From Begonia masoniana (lineage: Eukaryota; Streptophyta; Magnoliopsida; Cucurbitales; Begoniaceae): a stretch of DNA of 64,000 nt. The notes beneath the pieces were generated by a model. It was given only the letters and a program-made list of their open reading frames with translations. It was not told the origin of the DNA and ran no database searches. The DNA lies in contig CM039512.1 in NCBI GenBank assembly GCA_022432975.1, forward strand, positions 40,603,086 through 40,667,085. Direction: 5' to 3'. How positions within the stretch are numbered: the first letter of the stretch is position 1; each line of letters begins with the position of its first letter. The position numbers were made by a program, and so were the translations under genes. Below are positions 1-9,477 of this stretch, piece after piece.

Positions 1-220
1 TTTACGAGAACGTCTCTTACATTACGAAAAGCGTATTTACTCGGAATATAGTGTTTGATCTCCGAAAATTTCTGTAAATTCCTTAAAATTCTTATTATTC
101 GTTAGAATCGTAATGACGCTTTCTTTTTGTGAAACGGACCTGATTTGATATATTTACCAAAAATGCCACTAACAATATAATAATAATATAATCAAAGGTC
201 CGTACAAACCGGATATTACA
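1..220 (-). repeat. LTR terminus of a nested retrotransposon
   Basis: Read on the minus strand this begins TGTAATATCC and closely follows the start of the LTR at 63666 and, more distantly, those at 27270 and 32712. It ends at CA in 220 and the next base resumes a Ty3 pol reading frame. It is therefore the edge of an element inserted into the pol gene of element A; the rest lies outside the window. Confidence 0.85.
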
Positions 221-1696
221 AAGAATCCTTACAGGATGGCGCCAGTTGAACTTAGGGAGTTGCAGGCCCAGTTGAAAGAGCTAACAGATAAGGGCTTTGT
301 CCGACCGAGCATTTCTCCATGGGGCGCTCCGGTTTTGTTTGTAAAGAAGAAAGATGGCTCCTTAAGAATGTGCGTGGATTACCGCGAATTGAATAAGCTT
401 ACTATAAAGAACAAGTACCCATTACCGAGGATAGATGATCTGTTTGACCAGTTGCAAGGGGCCACGGTGTTTTCTAAGATCGATTTGCATTCCGGGTACT
501 ATCAGTTGAAGATTAGAGCTGAGGATGTACCAAAGACGGCTTTCAGAACGCGTTATGGGCACTACGAGTTTTTGGTTATGTCGTTCGGCTTGACCAATGC
601 CCCGGTCGCGTTTATGGACCTCATGAATAGAGTGTTCCGGAAATTCTTGGATAAGTTCGTGATAGTATTCATTGATGACATCTTAGTATATTCCCGAAAC
701 AACGAAGAGCATGCAGAGCACTTAAGGGCAGTTATGACTACTTTGAAGCGACACCAGTTGTATGCTAAGCTCTCTAAGTGCGAATTCTGGTTGGGCCAAG
801 TAAATTTCTTAGGCCACGTGATATCAAGAGAAGGTGTTTCGGTGGACCCGGCCAAGATTCAAGTAGTAAAAGAATGGCCTCGACCGAAGAATGCAAGTGA
901 TGTGCGGAGTTTCGTTGGCCTAGCAGGGTATTATCGGAAATTCATTCAAGGGTTCTCGGTAATTGCTAAGCCTTTGACGAACTTGACAAAGAAAGAAGTG
1001 AAGTACGAATGGACTAAGGCGTGTGAAGAAAGCTTTCAGACCTTGAAGCGGAAGTTGACCACAGCGCCTTTACTGACCCTACCAGTGGAGAATGGGGTCT
1101 ATTGTATTTACTGTGACGCGTCCAAAGTTGGATTGGGATGCGTGTTGATGCAGGAAGGAAAGGTCATTGCCTATGCTTCGAGGCAATTGAAAGGTTATGA
1201 AGAAAACTACCCAACGCACGATTTAGAACTGGCAGCGGTAGTATTCGCGTTAAAGATATGGAGACACTACCTCTATGGGCAGAAATGTGAAGTGTTTTCC
1301 AACCACAAAAGTTTAAAATACCTATTTACACAGAAAGATTTGAATATGAGACAGAGGAGATGGCTCGAATTTGTGAAAGACTACGACTTTGAAATCAAAT
1401 ATCATCCTGGAAAGGCGAATACAGTGGCAGATGCTTTGAGCAGGATGCTGAGAACAGAGGAGTCGGTTGCTTTCAGTATGTCAGCTTCGTTGAGAAAGGA
1501 GATGCAAGGGTTTGAACTCGAGATAGTTCCAGAACTTTCAGCCCTTTTAGCTGACTTGACTATACGGCCTACTCTGTTGGACAAGATAATGGAGGCTCAA
1601 CAGTTTGATACAGAAGAAAAGATGGCTATTGTAGCAAAGTTGTCAGTTGTGCCTTCTGATTTCAGTTACTCGATGGATGGTACTCTGAGATTTTGA
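221..1696 (+). pseudogene. pol: Ty3 pol fragment: reverse transcriptase and RNase H
   Basis: The frame is open upstream of the ATG at 236 (K-N-P-Y-R before it), so that ATG is internal and not a real start. Counting from it, the RT domain covers about residues 20-215 with the palm motif FIDD at 145-148 and MSFGLTNAP near 115-123. RNase H follows, with CDAS near 293, E331 in LELAAVV and D399 in VADALSR. The third acidic RNase H residue, normally in a T-D-H-K-S-L motif, is Asn here (SNHKSL, about residue 357). The frame ends at a TGA at 1694-1696 where element B has CGA, a CpG-type transition, and then continues in the same frame. The product would be the copying enzyme of the element, now dead. 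Confidence 0.93.
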
Positions 1697-1702
1697 GATC
1701 GA

Positions 1703-2479
1703 TTGTACGTCCCGAAAGACGAAGAGTTGAGAAAGTTGGTTATGTCCGAAGCACATTCGTCAATGTCCTCAGTGCATCCAGGTAACACTAAGATGTATCG
1801 AGACCTGAAAGTGTACTATTGGTGGCCGAATATGAAGCGTGATGTGGCCAGTTACGTACAATCTTGCCTTGTGTGCCAACAGGTAAAAGCAGAGCACCAA
1901 AGACCAGGTGGAATGTTGCAACCACTACCGATTCCCGAGTGGAAGTGGGATGAAATCGCGATGGATTTCGTAGTGGGATTACCGAGAACAGTAAAGGGAC
2001 ACGACAGTATTTGGGTCGTTGTTGATAGATTGACAAAGGCGGCTCATTTCTTGCCTGTCAAAATGACTTACACGATGAATCAATTTGCAGAACTCTATAT
2101 CCAGGAGATTATTCCATTAAACGGGGTCCCTATGTCGATTGTTTCAGATCGGGATCCCAGATTTACTTCGAGATTTTGGAAGAGTTTACAAAGTGCCATG
2201 GGTACCAAGTTTACTTTCAGCACGGCATTCCACCCACAGACCGACGGACAGTCTGAAAGAACAATTCAGATACTCGAAGATATGCTGAGAGCCTGCGTGC
2301 TAGAGTTTCAGTCGTCGTGGAGCCGTTATTTACCTTTGATTGAATTTGCTTATAATAACAGTTATCAGTCAACGATCGGTATGGCTCCATACGAAGCGCT
2401 TTACGGCAGAAAATGTAGGTCGCCGTTGTATTGGGATGAAGTGGGCGAAGCTAGATTGATTGGCCCTGAAATTTTATAA
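1703..2479 (+). pseudogene. pol: Ty3 pol fragment: integrase zinc-binding and catalytic core
   Basis: This continues the polyprotein after the in-frame TGA. Counted from the ATG at 1703 it shows the HHCC zinc finger (H18, H25, C55, C58) and the DDE core: D88 in AMDFV, D149 in SDRD and E185 in SER, with 35 residues between the last two as expected for integrases. It ends at a TAA (2477-2479) where element B has CAA, and then continues in the same frame into the C-terminal part. The catalytic residues survive, so the loss is by stop codons. Confidence 0.93.
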
Positions 2480-2482
2480 CAA

Positions 2483-3025
2483 TTGTCCGAAAAGGTTGCT
2501 TTGATTAGACAAAGAATGGAGACTGCACAGAGTCGCCAAAAGAGCTATGCTGATCGAAGAAGACGAGATTTGGAGTTTGCGATTGGTGACGAAGTGTTTT
2601 TAAAGGTTTTGCCATTCAAGGGCATGGTTCGATTTGGTAAAAGAGGCAAGTTAAATCCACGGTTTGTTGGACCGTTTTGGATTACAGAAAGAATTGGAGC
2701 TACAGCTTATAGGCTTCAACTACCATTGTCTATGGAGGGCGTACATGATGTGTTCCACGTGTCGATGTTGAGGAAGTGCATACGGGAGCCTACGCACGTG
2801 GTGGAACCAGTGAATCTTGAAATACGGCCAACTTTGACGTATGAAGAGAAGCCGGTACAGATTTTGGAATCTTCAGTTAAAGTCCTGCGTAATAAGTCAA
2901 TCCCTCTTGTTAAAGTATTATGGAGAAATCAAAACGTAGAGGAAGTAACATGGGAGCGACAACAGGACATGATGGACAGATATCGAGATTTGTTCAGGTA
3001 CGAAATTTTGGGGACAAAATTTTAA
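2483..3025 (+). pseudogene. pol: Ty3 pol fragment: integrase C-terminal part with chromodomain-like end
   Basis: The segment carries the usual integrase tail: a QSRQKSYADRRRRDLEF stretch, a GDEVFLKV motif, a VHDVFHVSMLRKC motif, and at the end VKVLWRN followed by VEEVTWE, which resembles the C-terminal chromodomain of Tekay-type chromoviruses. In the family this domain guides integration into heterochromatin. It reads in the same frame as the preceding integrase core, separated by one stop codon, and ends at TAA 3023-3025, only 15 bases before the LTR. Confidence 0.9.
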
Positions 3026-3040
3026 ATAAGGAGAGTAGGA
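3021..3040 (+). other. Polypurine tract of element A
   Basis: A purine-rich stretch (AAATAAGGAGAGTAGGA) lies directly before the LTR start TGTAACACCC at 3041. This is where plus-strand DNA priming occurs in LTR elements. Element B has the equivalent on the minus strand at 48630-48650. Confidence 0.8.
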
Positions 3041-3261
3041 TGTAACACCCGAGAAATTCGTTTTAGTAATTTCGAACCTTAATTTTCAAATGTTGATATT
3101 TTAATCGATTTTAGAGTTTCTATTTCGTTGAAATAATAAAATAAGTCCAAATGGCGAACGGGAAGTTTCGTTAGAGCCCTAAGAATAAATAGGAATATTT
3201 GGTGAAGTAAAATAATTCAGGAGAAATTAAATCGAAGGATGAAATAACGATTTGAGCTAAG

Positions 3262-3273
3262 GAAATATAAGAA
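3262..3273 (+). promoter_or_regulatory. Possible TATA box in the element A LTR
   Basis: GAAATATAAGAA about 220 bases into the LTR is the only TATA-like word upstream of the CT-rich stretch at 3325-3475 that resembles a transcribed leader. No initiation data are available. Confidence 0.3.
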
Positions 3274-3896
3274 GGGGCATTTAGGTAATTGTGGAAGTCA
3301 AAATGTTGATAAAAATACAAAACTCTCTCTCTCTTCCTCACTTCTCCTCTACGCACGAAACCTCTCCCCTTTCTCTCCATTTTGGCGATTTCCTCTCCTC
3401 CATCGCCATTCCTCCAACGCCGACGATTCCTTCCGTTTCCGACGAGTTTCTCTCCTATTTTCTTCAACAAATCAACCCTCCAAGTAAGCTCTATACTTTG
3501 GTCATGTTTGTAGTCGTTTTGGGTTTTGTTTTGAGTTAGGGTTTGTAAAGAAAATTAGGGGTTTTGTTAGAAATCATTAGGGTTGTTTATTTGTTACTCA
3601 TTGATGATATATTTATGATTTTTGAAGTTGTTGGAGTTGATTAGTGATGTTAATGTGAGATCTAGGTTGTTGGAAAGGTGGTTGAAAGACATTAATGGAG
3701 TTTTGAAGCTTGTGAACACCAAGTGTTTGATGAAATGCCTAAAAGAAAAGGATTGGAGTGTGTAGAAGGATTTGTCCTAGCTAGAGAAGTCGATTATTTA
3801 GATTCGATGCTTGAAAATTGATATTAATGATGTGATGTTAAATGCTCTAGGTAACCAAAGCTCAACGGACGGTACTCGGCATATTTAGGACGCCAG

Positions 3897-4408
3897 GTAA
3901 GTGAGCGTTAGGCTTTCCGGCCACTAAGGCCCTACGTCGTACAATGTTGAAAATGTTGTTTGTTATGAAGAAAGTGGTCATACGGGTAGCTAAGGAACGA
4001 CGGGTAGTTAAGTAGTGCCTTAGCGATTTAGGTAGCGTTCATTCGATAAGTTTTCCTTACGTGTATGTTAGTGCTCATGTGATAGGTTTTCTTACGTGTA
4101 TGTCTCCTCATGCATCATGTTTAGTAAAATGCATATGAACGGTTTATGAACATGATTTTATGAAAAGATTAAATGAAAGAACGATGAATGTTCCTCACGG
4201 GAGTATACGAATGTTTCTCACGGGAGTATATGAATGTTTCTCACGGGAGTATATGAATGTTTCTCACGGGACCAAATGAATGTTTTTCACTGGATAAGAA
4301 AAAGGTTTTAAACGAAATGGTTTTACAAATGTCATGCATATATGTGATGTTATGTCTAGTACGCTCCTTACTAAGCATTAGGCTTAACGTAGTTATTGTA
4401 TGATGTAG
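3897..4408 (+). other. Candidate intron inside LTR (A family)
   Basis: CCAG/GTAAGTGAG at 3893-3905 matches a plant 5' splice site. CTTACTAAGCATT at 4367-4379 resembles a branch site 35 bases before TGATGTAG/GTGACG, a 3' splice site ending at 4408. The length is 512 bp; the same sites in element B's LTRs give 514 and 524 bp. The inference rests on motifs only. Confidence 0.45.
4184..4295 (+). repeat. 23-bp minisatellite in LTR
   Basis: About four units of a 23-bp repeat (CGGGAGTATATGAATGTTTC plus TCA) begin at 4198, 4221, 4244 and 4267. It lies inside the candidate intron. A related but diverged array sits in the element B LTRs at 47385-47515 and 57450-57560. Confidence 0.85.
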
Positions 4409-4965
4409 GTGACGAGAACGAAGGTGAGGAACCACCTTACGATGATCAAGTGTAGCGGTCGATGGGCGGAACTCGCGGCGGCGGCTTGTGTTTTGGCTAG
4501 GCAGGGCTACTCACGGTTAGAGGTTTTTGAGGGTCTTTAGTGACGTTTTTGAGTTAATGGTAAATTGTACAGATTTTGTAAATGTTTCGATACGTTACTA
4601 GGATGTTTGGAGACTGTATGGATAACGTAAAAGGTTTCGTAAAATGTTTTGTGGTGTTTCTGATGTTTTAAAACAGGTAGGAATGTTAAACTTTTAATCT
4701 GAACCACGTGGTTCGTTTTTATGAAAATTAGTTATATTTTTAAGGTGATTTGTGTTGTGTTAGGGGTTTGGATAAAGGTTAAGTTTGAAGTATGTTTTAT
4801 GGATGTATGTAACGAAAGGTGTGAAGAAAGTGTGAGAAAGGAGGAAGGATTGATAAGTGTTATGTTTTTAGAGTGTTATAGTGTTGTTAGTTTTGTGTTA
4901 AAAATCGTGAAGTGCAGGGGTGAAGTGAAGAGAACGAAGGAAGAAGAAAAGGGGAGGATGAACCG

Positions 4966-5172
4966 CACTCTCTGGAGGAATTCCAGAGAGTGTGGCGATT
5001 GCTCGCCTCTAGGAGGCGAGCAATCGCCTCCTCCTCTGCCTGGCAGGCGACTGCTGGGCGTGGCAAATCGCCAGGAGGCGATTGCTCACTAGGAGCAATC
5101 GCCTGCCAGCGATTGCTCGCCAGGAGCAATCGCTGGCTGGCGAGTAATCACCAGATTTCTGGCGATTACTCG
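4966..5172 (+). repeat. CTCTCTGG inverted repeat plus palindromic GGCGATTGCTCGCC array
   Basis: CACTCTCTGGA pairs with TCCAGAGAGTG (4966-4992). It is followed by many copies of GGCGATTGCTCGCC-like words in both orientations, so the RNA or single strand could fold into stacked hairpins. The equivalent in element B is 46505-46725. Confidence 0.8.
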
Positions 5173-5781
5173 CCACCTGTTCTGGCCTTTTAAAAAAAAA
5201 AATGTTTTTATTAATTGTTTTCTTTTATTAAGAAATTGTTTTATTGTTTAAAGTTTATAGTTTTAGTAATTGTTTTAAATGATTTACTAAATGAACTTCG
5301 ATTTCAATTCCGATTTCGACTTTGGTTTAGATTTCCGCTTAAGTACAGTTAAAGTAAAAGTTTAAAAAAAAAAAAAAATGTGATATCACGGGTAAGGGTC
5401 GTGACAAACGGGTTTAAACAAATAAAGACTCCCTCTTATCTTTGTCGCCGCCACTTCTCAACTTCCACAAATAAAACTGTTTTTCCGAGCTCCCCTCGAC
5501 TTTAGATTGATCTCTCTCGAGATCTAAAAGCAACAAGATCCCCTTATTGTTGATGACTTGTAACACCCGAGAAGTTTCTGTAGCACACTCATGTCTTAGA
5601 TTAAACGGTTAGGAGATGTTAATGATAAGTGATAAAGGGATTAGAAATGGATTGGAAGCAAGTCATGCAAAGGAATGAAGAATGATTGAAAAAGTCAAAA
5701 CCATTTAGGTTGAAAAGTCAAAAGTTCTAACAACCAATAGAAATTTAACGATTAATGAAATAAAATAAGAAATGGTGGGGG

Positions 5782-5790
5782 TTTATAAGA
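5782..5790 (+). promoter_or_regulatory. Possible TATA box in solo LTR
   Basis: TTTATAAGA lies about 225 bases from the LTR start, before a CT-rich leader-like stretch, the same relative place as in element A. Motif only. Confidence 0.3.
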
Positions 5791-6606
5791 ATGAATCACG
5801 TGGGAGAATTCAAGATAGAAAGGGAGGAGTAATTTGCAATTTTAGAAAAACTTGTGGAGGAAAATAAAAAGAGAAAAGAAATTTAGGTTTAAAGGGAAAT
5901 TTCTTCTTCTTCTTCCTCCAACTCCCACGACATTCTCCCTTCCTCCATAGCTGCTGTTCTCTCAATTTTCCAGCAAGGTTCTTTAAGGTTTTTAAGGTAA
6001 AAAATTAGTGGGTTTTTAGTTGTATACCATTAGATGTTAGTTTGTGGTGTTTTTATGGTAGTTTAGTGAGGTTTGGTTAGGGTTTGAAAAACCCTAACCA
6101 TGGAATCCGAAAATTGGGTTTAAATGTTGGATTTTCTTTCCTATTTGGATCATTTAAGTGTTGAATGGATGATTTTGGTTGTTTGGGTGATTAAATTAAG
6201 GATTTTATGGAAGTTACACAAAAACCGGTTTAAGAACACTATAGGGCCGATTCTGTCTTTGGTATTTTTGGGCTGGCCAAAATGTTTGTTTGATTAATTT
6301 AAGCATTTCAATGGATAGTAGACGTGGAGAGGTTTCCGAATTGGGGTGGCGCATCGAAATCCGTCGAGAAATGAAAAAGTTATGGCTGTTCGAAGTCAGA
6401 CGGTGAAAATTGGTGGAATTTCGGGTTTAGGGTTTATAGTTTCAATTAGTTTGTATAGTTGGTTAAGAATGTGGTTAGTTTTAAGTTTAAGTGTCCCTTA
6501 GATTTTATTAAGTTGATGCTAAGTTATTTTCTCTCTATTTATTAAGTTGTCTAGCGAGTAATTTTACGGGACGAAGTAAATAAGCAAGTGCCGAGCAGGA
6601 AGTCAG

Positions 6607-7660
6607 GTAAGTACAGGATGTTTGTGTTTTGCCTTCGGGCCTACACCAGGGAACGGTAGGTTTGTTGTTTGTTGTTTGGTTGTCTTCTTTGTTGGTTGAG
6701 CATTGTTAGTTGATTGCTTTGCTTTGTTTTGGTCTGGTTAAGTATTTGTGCGACTTGCATCATAGTGTGAAATGCATCGTAGTTTATAGTCTCGGGGGAT
6801 GTTTGTTTGTTTGGTATTGTATTGTTGACTTGTGTTGTTGTGTTGATGGTTTTGTGTGGTATTGCATATTTGAAGCATGCATCATGGTATAGCACGTTAG
6901 AAATGATTAGTTGCATTGTTTGGCATTGTGAGCATGAATGTAATCAGATAAAGTAAATTGTAAATGCATCTCGAATAGGGTGACTTGTCGGGCTGAGGTT
7001 GCTGGTAGTAGCACCCCGAGGGGAACTCTATGAGAGATGACCGGCTAAAACACGAGATCCTGATTAGTGTGCCTTGTCGGGCTGAGGTTGCTGGTAGTAG
7101 CACCCCGAGGGGACCTCTATGAAGGATGATTGGTTAAAATACGAAATTCTGAATAGTGGGCCTTGTCGGGCTAAGGTTGCTGGTAGTAGCACCCCTAGGG
7201 GACCTCTGTGAAGGATGACTGGCTAAGATACCTAAATTGTAAATGCATCTCGAATAGGGTGACTTGTCGGGCTGAGGTTGCTGGTAGTAGCACCCCGAGG
7301 GGAACTCTATGAGAGATGACTGGCTAAAACACGAGATCCTGATTAGTGTGCCTTGTCAGGCTGAGGTTGCTGGTAGTAGCACCCCGAGGGGACCTCTGTG
7401 AAGGATGATTGACTAAAATACGTAAATGTAGTGATTAAAGCAACGAACAGCAAACGAATACAACTGAGTGTTAGAAACTGCATTGTGTTAGGTTGATTGT
7501 ATTGTGATGTTGTTGAGTTGCATTGGGAAGTTGTGTTGTTGCGTTGCGTTGTCGTGTTGAGCGTGTGTGTGTGGTTGTGTTAGGGTTGTGTGAGGGTTAT
7601 GTGTGGATTGTGCTTGTTTATATTTATTATTACCTACTTGCTAAGCGTAAGCTGGTGTAG
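6607..7660 (+). other. Candidate intron inside LTR (H/C family solo copy)
   Basis: GTCAG/GTAAGTACAG at 6602-6616, a CTTGCTAAGCGTAAG branch-like site at 7638-7652, and GGTGTAG/GTGACG ending at 7660. The 1054-bp interval includes the 89-101 bp minisatellite. Same layout as in the other LTR families of the window. Confidence 0.42.
6955..7425 (+). repeat. Minisatellite of about 89-101 bp, five units
   Basis: Units start with CTTGTCGGGCTGAGG near 6984, 7073, 7162, 7263 and 7352 (the last reads CTTGTCAGG). Each carries GTAGTAGCACCCCGAGGGG and a CTCTATGA segment. The array is inside the candidate intron. Confidence 0.88.
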
Positions 7661-9066
7661 GTGACGACAGCAGTACAGATTAGAGCTACGAGGAAAGCTA
7701 GGATTGGGACGCAGTCGTTGATGTACGCGGTATGCCGGTGCGGGCAGTTGTCGGGGCGTCTCGACCATGGTCTTCGGAGATGTGGGGTTTAATATTTTGG
7801 TGGTTATTGTAAATGTTTATTGTTGTATATAGTTAAGTTAAGGGTGATAGGACGCCCTAACCTGTGGATTTTCTACATTTGCGGATGTTAGTATTTTAGT
7901 TTCCCATTTTTCTATTTTTGGAGATTTTGTATGCTGGATAGTGAGTGATTAGCTGAGTAAGAATATTCTGGATCTGGTTGGGAATTGGTTTGTGTGCAGG
8001 TACTTAGCATTTTTGGAGGCGCCATTTTCAGGCGTTACTCTGCCGAAATTTTCGGGGAAGACGCCGTGGTGCTTAGCGGTTAGGAGTAAGGTTAATTAGC
8101 GAGTCTAGGCCTAGTTTAAATTATGTTTCAACGTGGGTTTGGTTAGCAAAGTAGCGCACCGAGCCAGGGTGGGTTCGGGGGTGTTACATGACTCCTCCTG
8201 GAGTCCGTGTATGGCAAGATCCCCTTGCCCACGATAAAAAAGAGAAGCTCCCCTTGTCAATAAATAGAACTCCTCTCGAGTTCAAATGCAGCCTCCTCCC
8301 GTGACTGAGCTTCAATGAAGAATAAGGGCGATTGCTTCCTGAGACACCGTCTGTAACACCAGGTCGTTGTCTTCAGACGCAATAAATCAACACACCGAAT
8401 AATCGATGTATACCACAGAATAAGTAGAGTGTGTAACATTACATTCAAGAACTGAATGAATAATCACAAACCCATACGCAGAAGTGTTGGGAGAGAAAGA
8501 ACGGCGACGGCTCAACGATGAAGAAATCTTTTCTCAAGAATAAAAAATCCATCAGTCGTTTTCTTAGAAAACGAACGCTTAAATATCATTGGTAACTACC
8601 TTATTTGAGGTTTAACCAATTAACAAATCGAAATACAAAGCCGCAAAGAATAAGGAAACCAAATCTCAACAAATCGATTGTGTGACACCTCGTGTGAAAT
8701 TTTAGGAAAGTATTGCCAACTAATTGGATATAGATCCCAAAGACTTATGAAAGTATCCGATGATTAATGTGATCTCAAGGCCTGATATAATTTATTAAAT
8801 CCTTTTCAAATCGGCCTTCCAAATGAAAGTTTTTCAAAAAACAAATGCCTCTAGAATATCAAATACTTTCCTTGATCTTCAAGTTTCCTTATTTTTATTT
8901 TCACCAATATCTTCATGATTTCCAATAGTCATCCATCCAATAATCTGGATAGATTATTTCTTGATTACCAAGAAATCAACTACCAATTTAGAAAATAATG
9001 GAATAAAATATTATTACCATAAATGTATTTTGCCAAAAAATTAATGCCAACATATTTGCATTTACA

Positions 9067-9081
9067 ATCTCCCCCTTTGGC
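9067..9081 (-). other. Polypurine tract of copia element D
   Basis: On the minus strand GCCAAAGGGGGAGAT directly precedes the 3' LTR, which is the usual plus-strand primer of copia elements. Confidence 0.85.
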
Positions 9082-9477
9082 ATTTTTTGGCAAAATCAAT
9101 AAAACCAATAACTCTCTCTTGATTGGTGGCTTCAAAAAATCATCAAATATAATTCAATCATCATCAAAATACTCCCCATTTTTGCCATAAAAAGACAAAA
9201 CAGGATATAGAAGGGAATACAATCACCACATAAGCACCATACTCACCATATAAATACCATAATCACCAAATAACCACCATAATCACCATATGAGCACATA
9301 TAAGTACCATAGAGAGATAACCAATATCACGAAAAATATAATATCCAGATGCAACATGTCATCCATAGAGGGAATATCCAGAGGTAACATATCATCCATA
9401 GAAGTAATATCTAGAAACAAACAAATTAACTAAGAAATATCCAGAAACCAAAAATAAAAGAAGTTTAGTAATACTCA
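9082..9477 (-). other. Non-coding stretch between envelope-like ORF and 3' LTR
   Basis: A-rich sequence with short imperfect repeats: CACCATAT-type words at 9215-9310 and ATATCCAGA...CATCCATAGA words at 9340-9430. No reading frame or RNA gene is visible. Confidence 0.6.

Larger units (their letters stand above)
221..5406 (+). mobile_element. Element A: decayed Ty3/gypsy (Tekay-like chromovirus) element, 5' truncated
   Basis: The order is RT, RNase H, integrase, chromodomain-like tail, polypurine tract and 3' LTR, which is the Ty3/gypsy order. The left part (5' LTR, gag, protease) is missing because another LTR cuts the frame at 220. The 3' LTR ends in GTGACA at 5406 and is followed by sequence matching the copia LTR at 25235, so A was inserted into element D. 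Element B (45802-59720) is a close relative. Confidence 0.9.
3041..5406 (+). repeat. 3' LTR of element A (2366 bp)
   Basis: It starts TGTAACACCCGAG and ends GTCGTGACA. The same LTR occurs inverted at 45802-48629 and in part at 57055-59720. Inside, in order: a TATA-like AATATAAGA, an intron-like block, a 23-bp minisatellite, a CTCTCTGG inverted repeat with palindromic array, an AT-rich end, and a natural run of about 16 A near 5364-5378. That A-run is the site of a 506-base poly-T block in the copy at 45802. Confidence 0.92.
5559..8188 (+). repeat. Solo LTR (2630 bp) of the H/C family
   Basis: It begins TGTAACACCCGAG and ends CGGGGGTGTTACA, and is flanked by a perfect 5-bp target duplication TGACT (5554-5558 and 8189-8193). 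No internal element sequence remains, which indicates LTR-LTR recombination. It matches, in opposite orientation, the LTRs of element H and fragments at 40298 and 62754. A TATA-like TTTATAAGA is at 5782-5790. Confidence 0.93.
5407..9066 (-). repeat. 3' LTR of copia element D, interrupted and truncated
   Basis: Segments 5407-5558 and 8189-9066 match 25235-25637 and 35022-35657 of the 5' LTR. The middle is solo LTR 5559-8188. The last 190 or so bases of the LTR (minus-strand 3' end) are missing at the junction with element A. The boundary at 9066 (TTTACA on plus, TGTAAA on minus) abuts the polypurine tract. Confidence 0.85.

Noticed and set aside
6641..8448. Small frames between 6641 and 8448
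   Set aside because: They lie in the solo LTR's minisatellite and in the copia LTR; no motif or conservation as protein.
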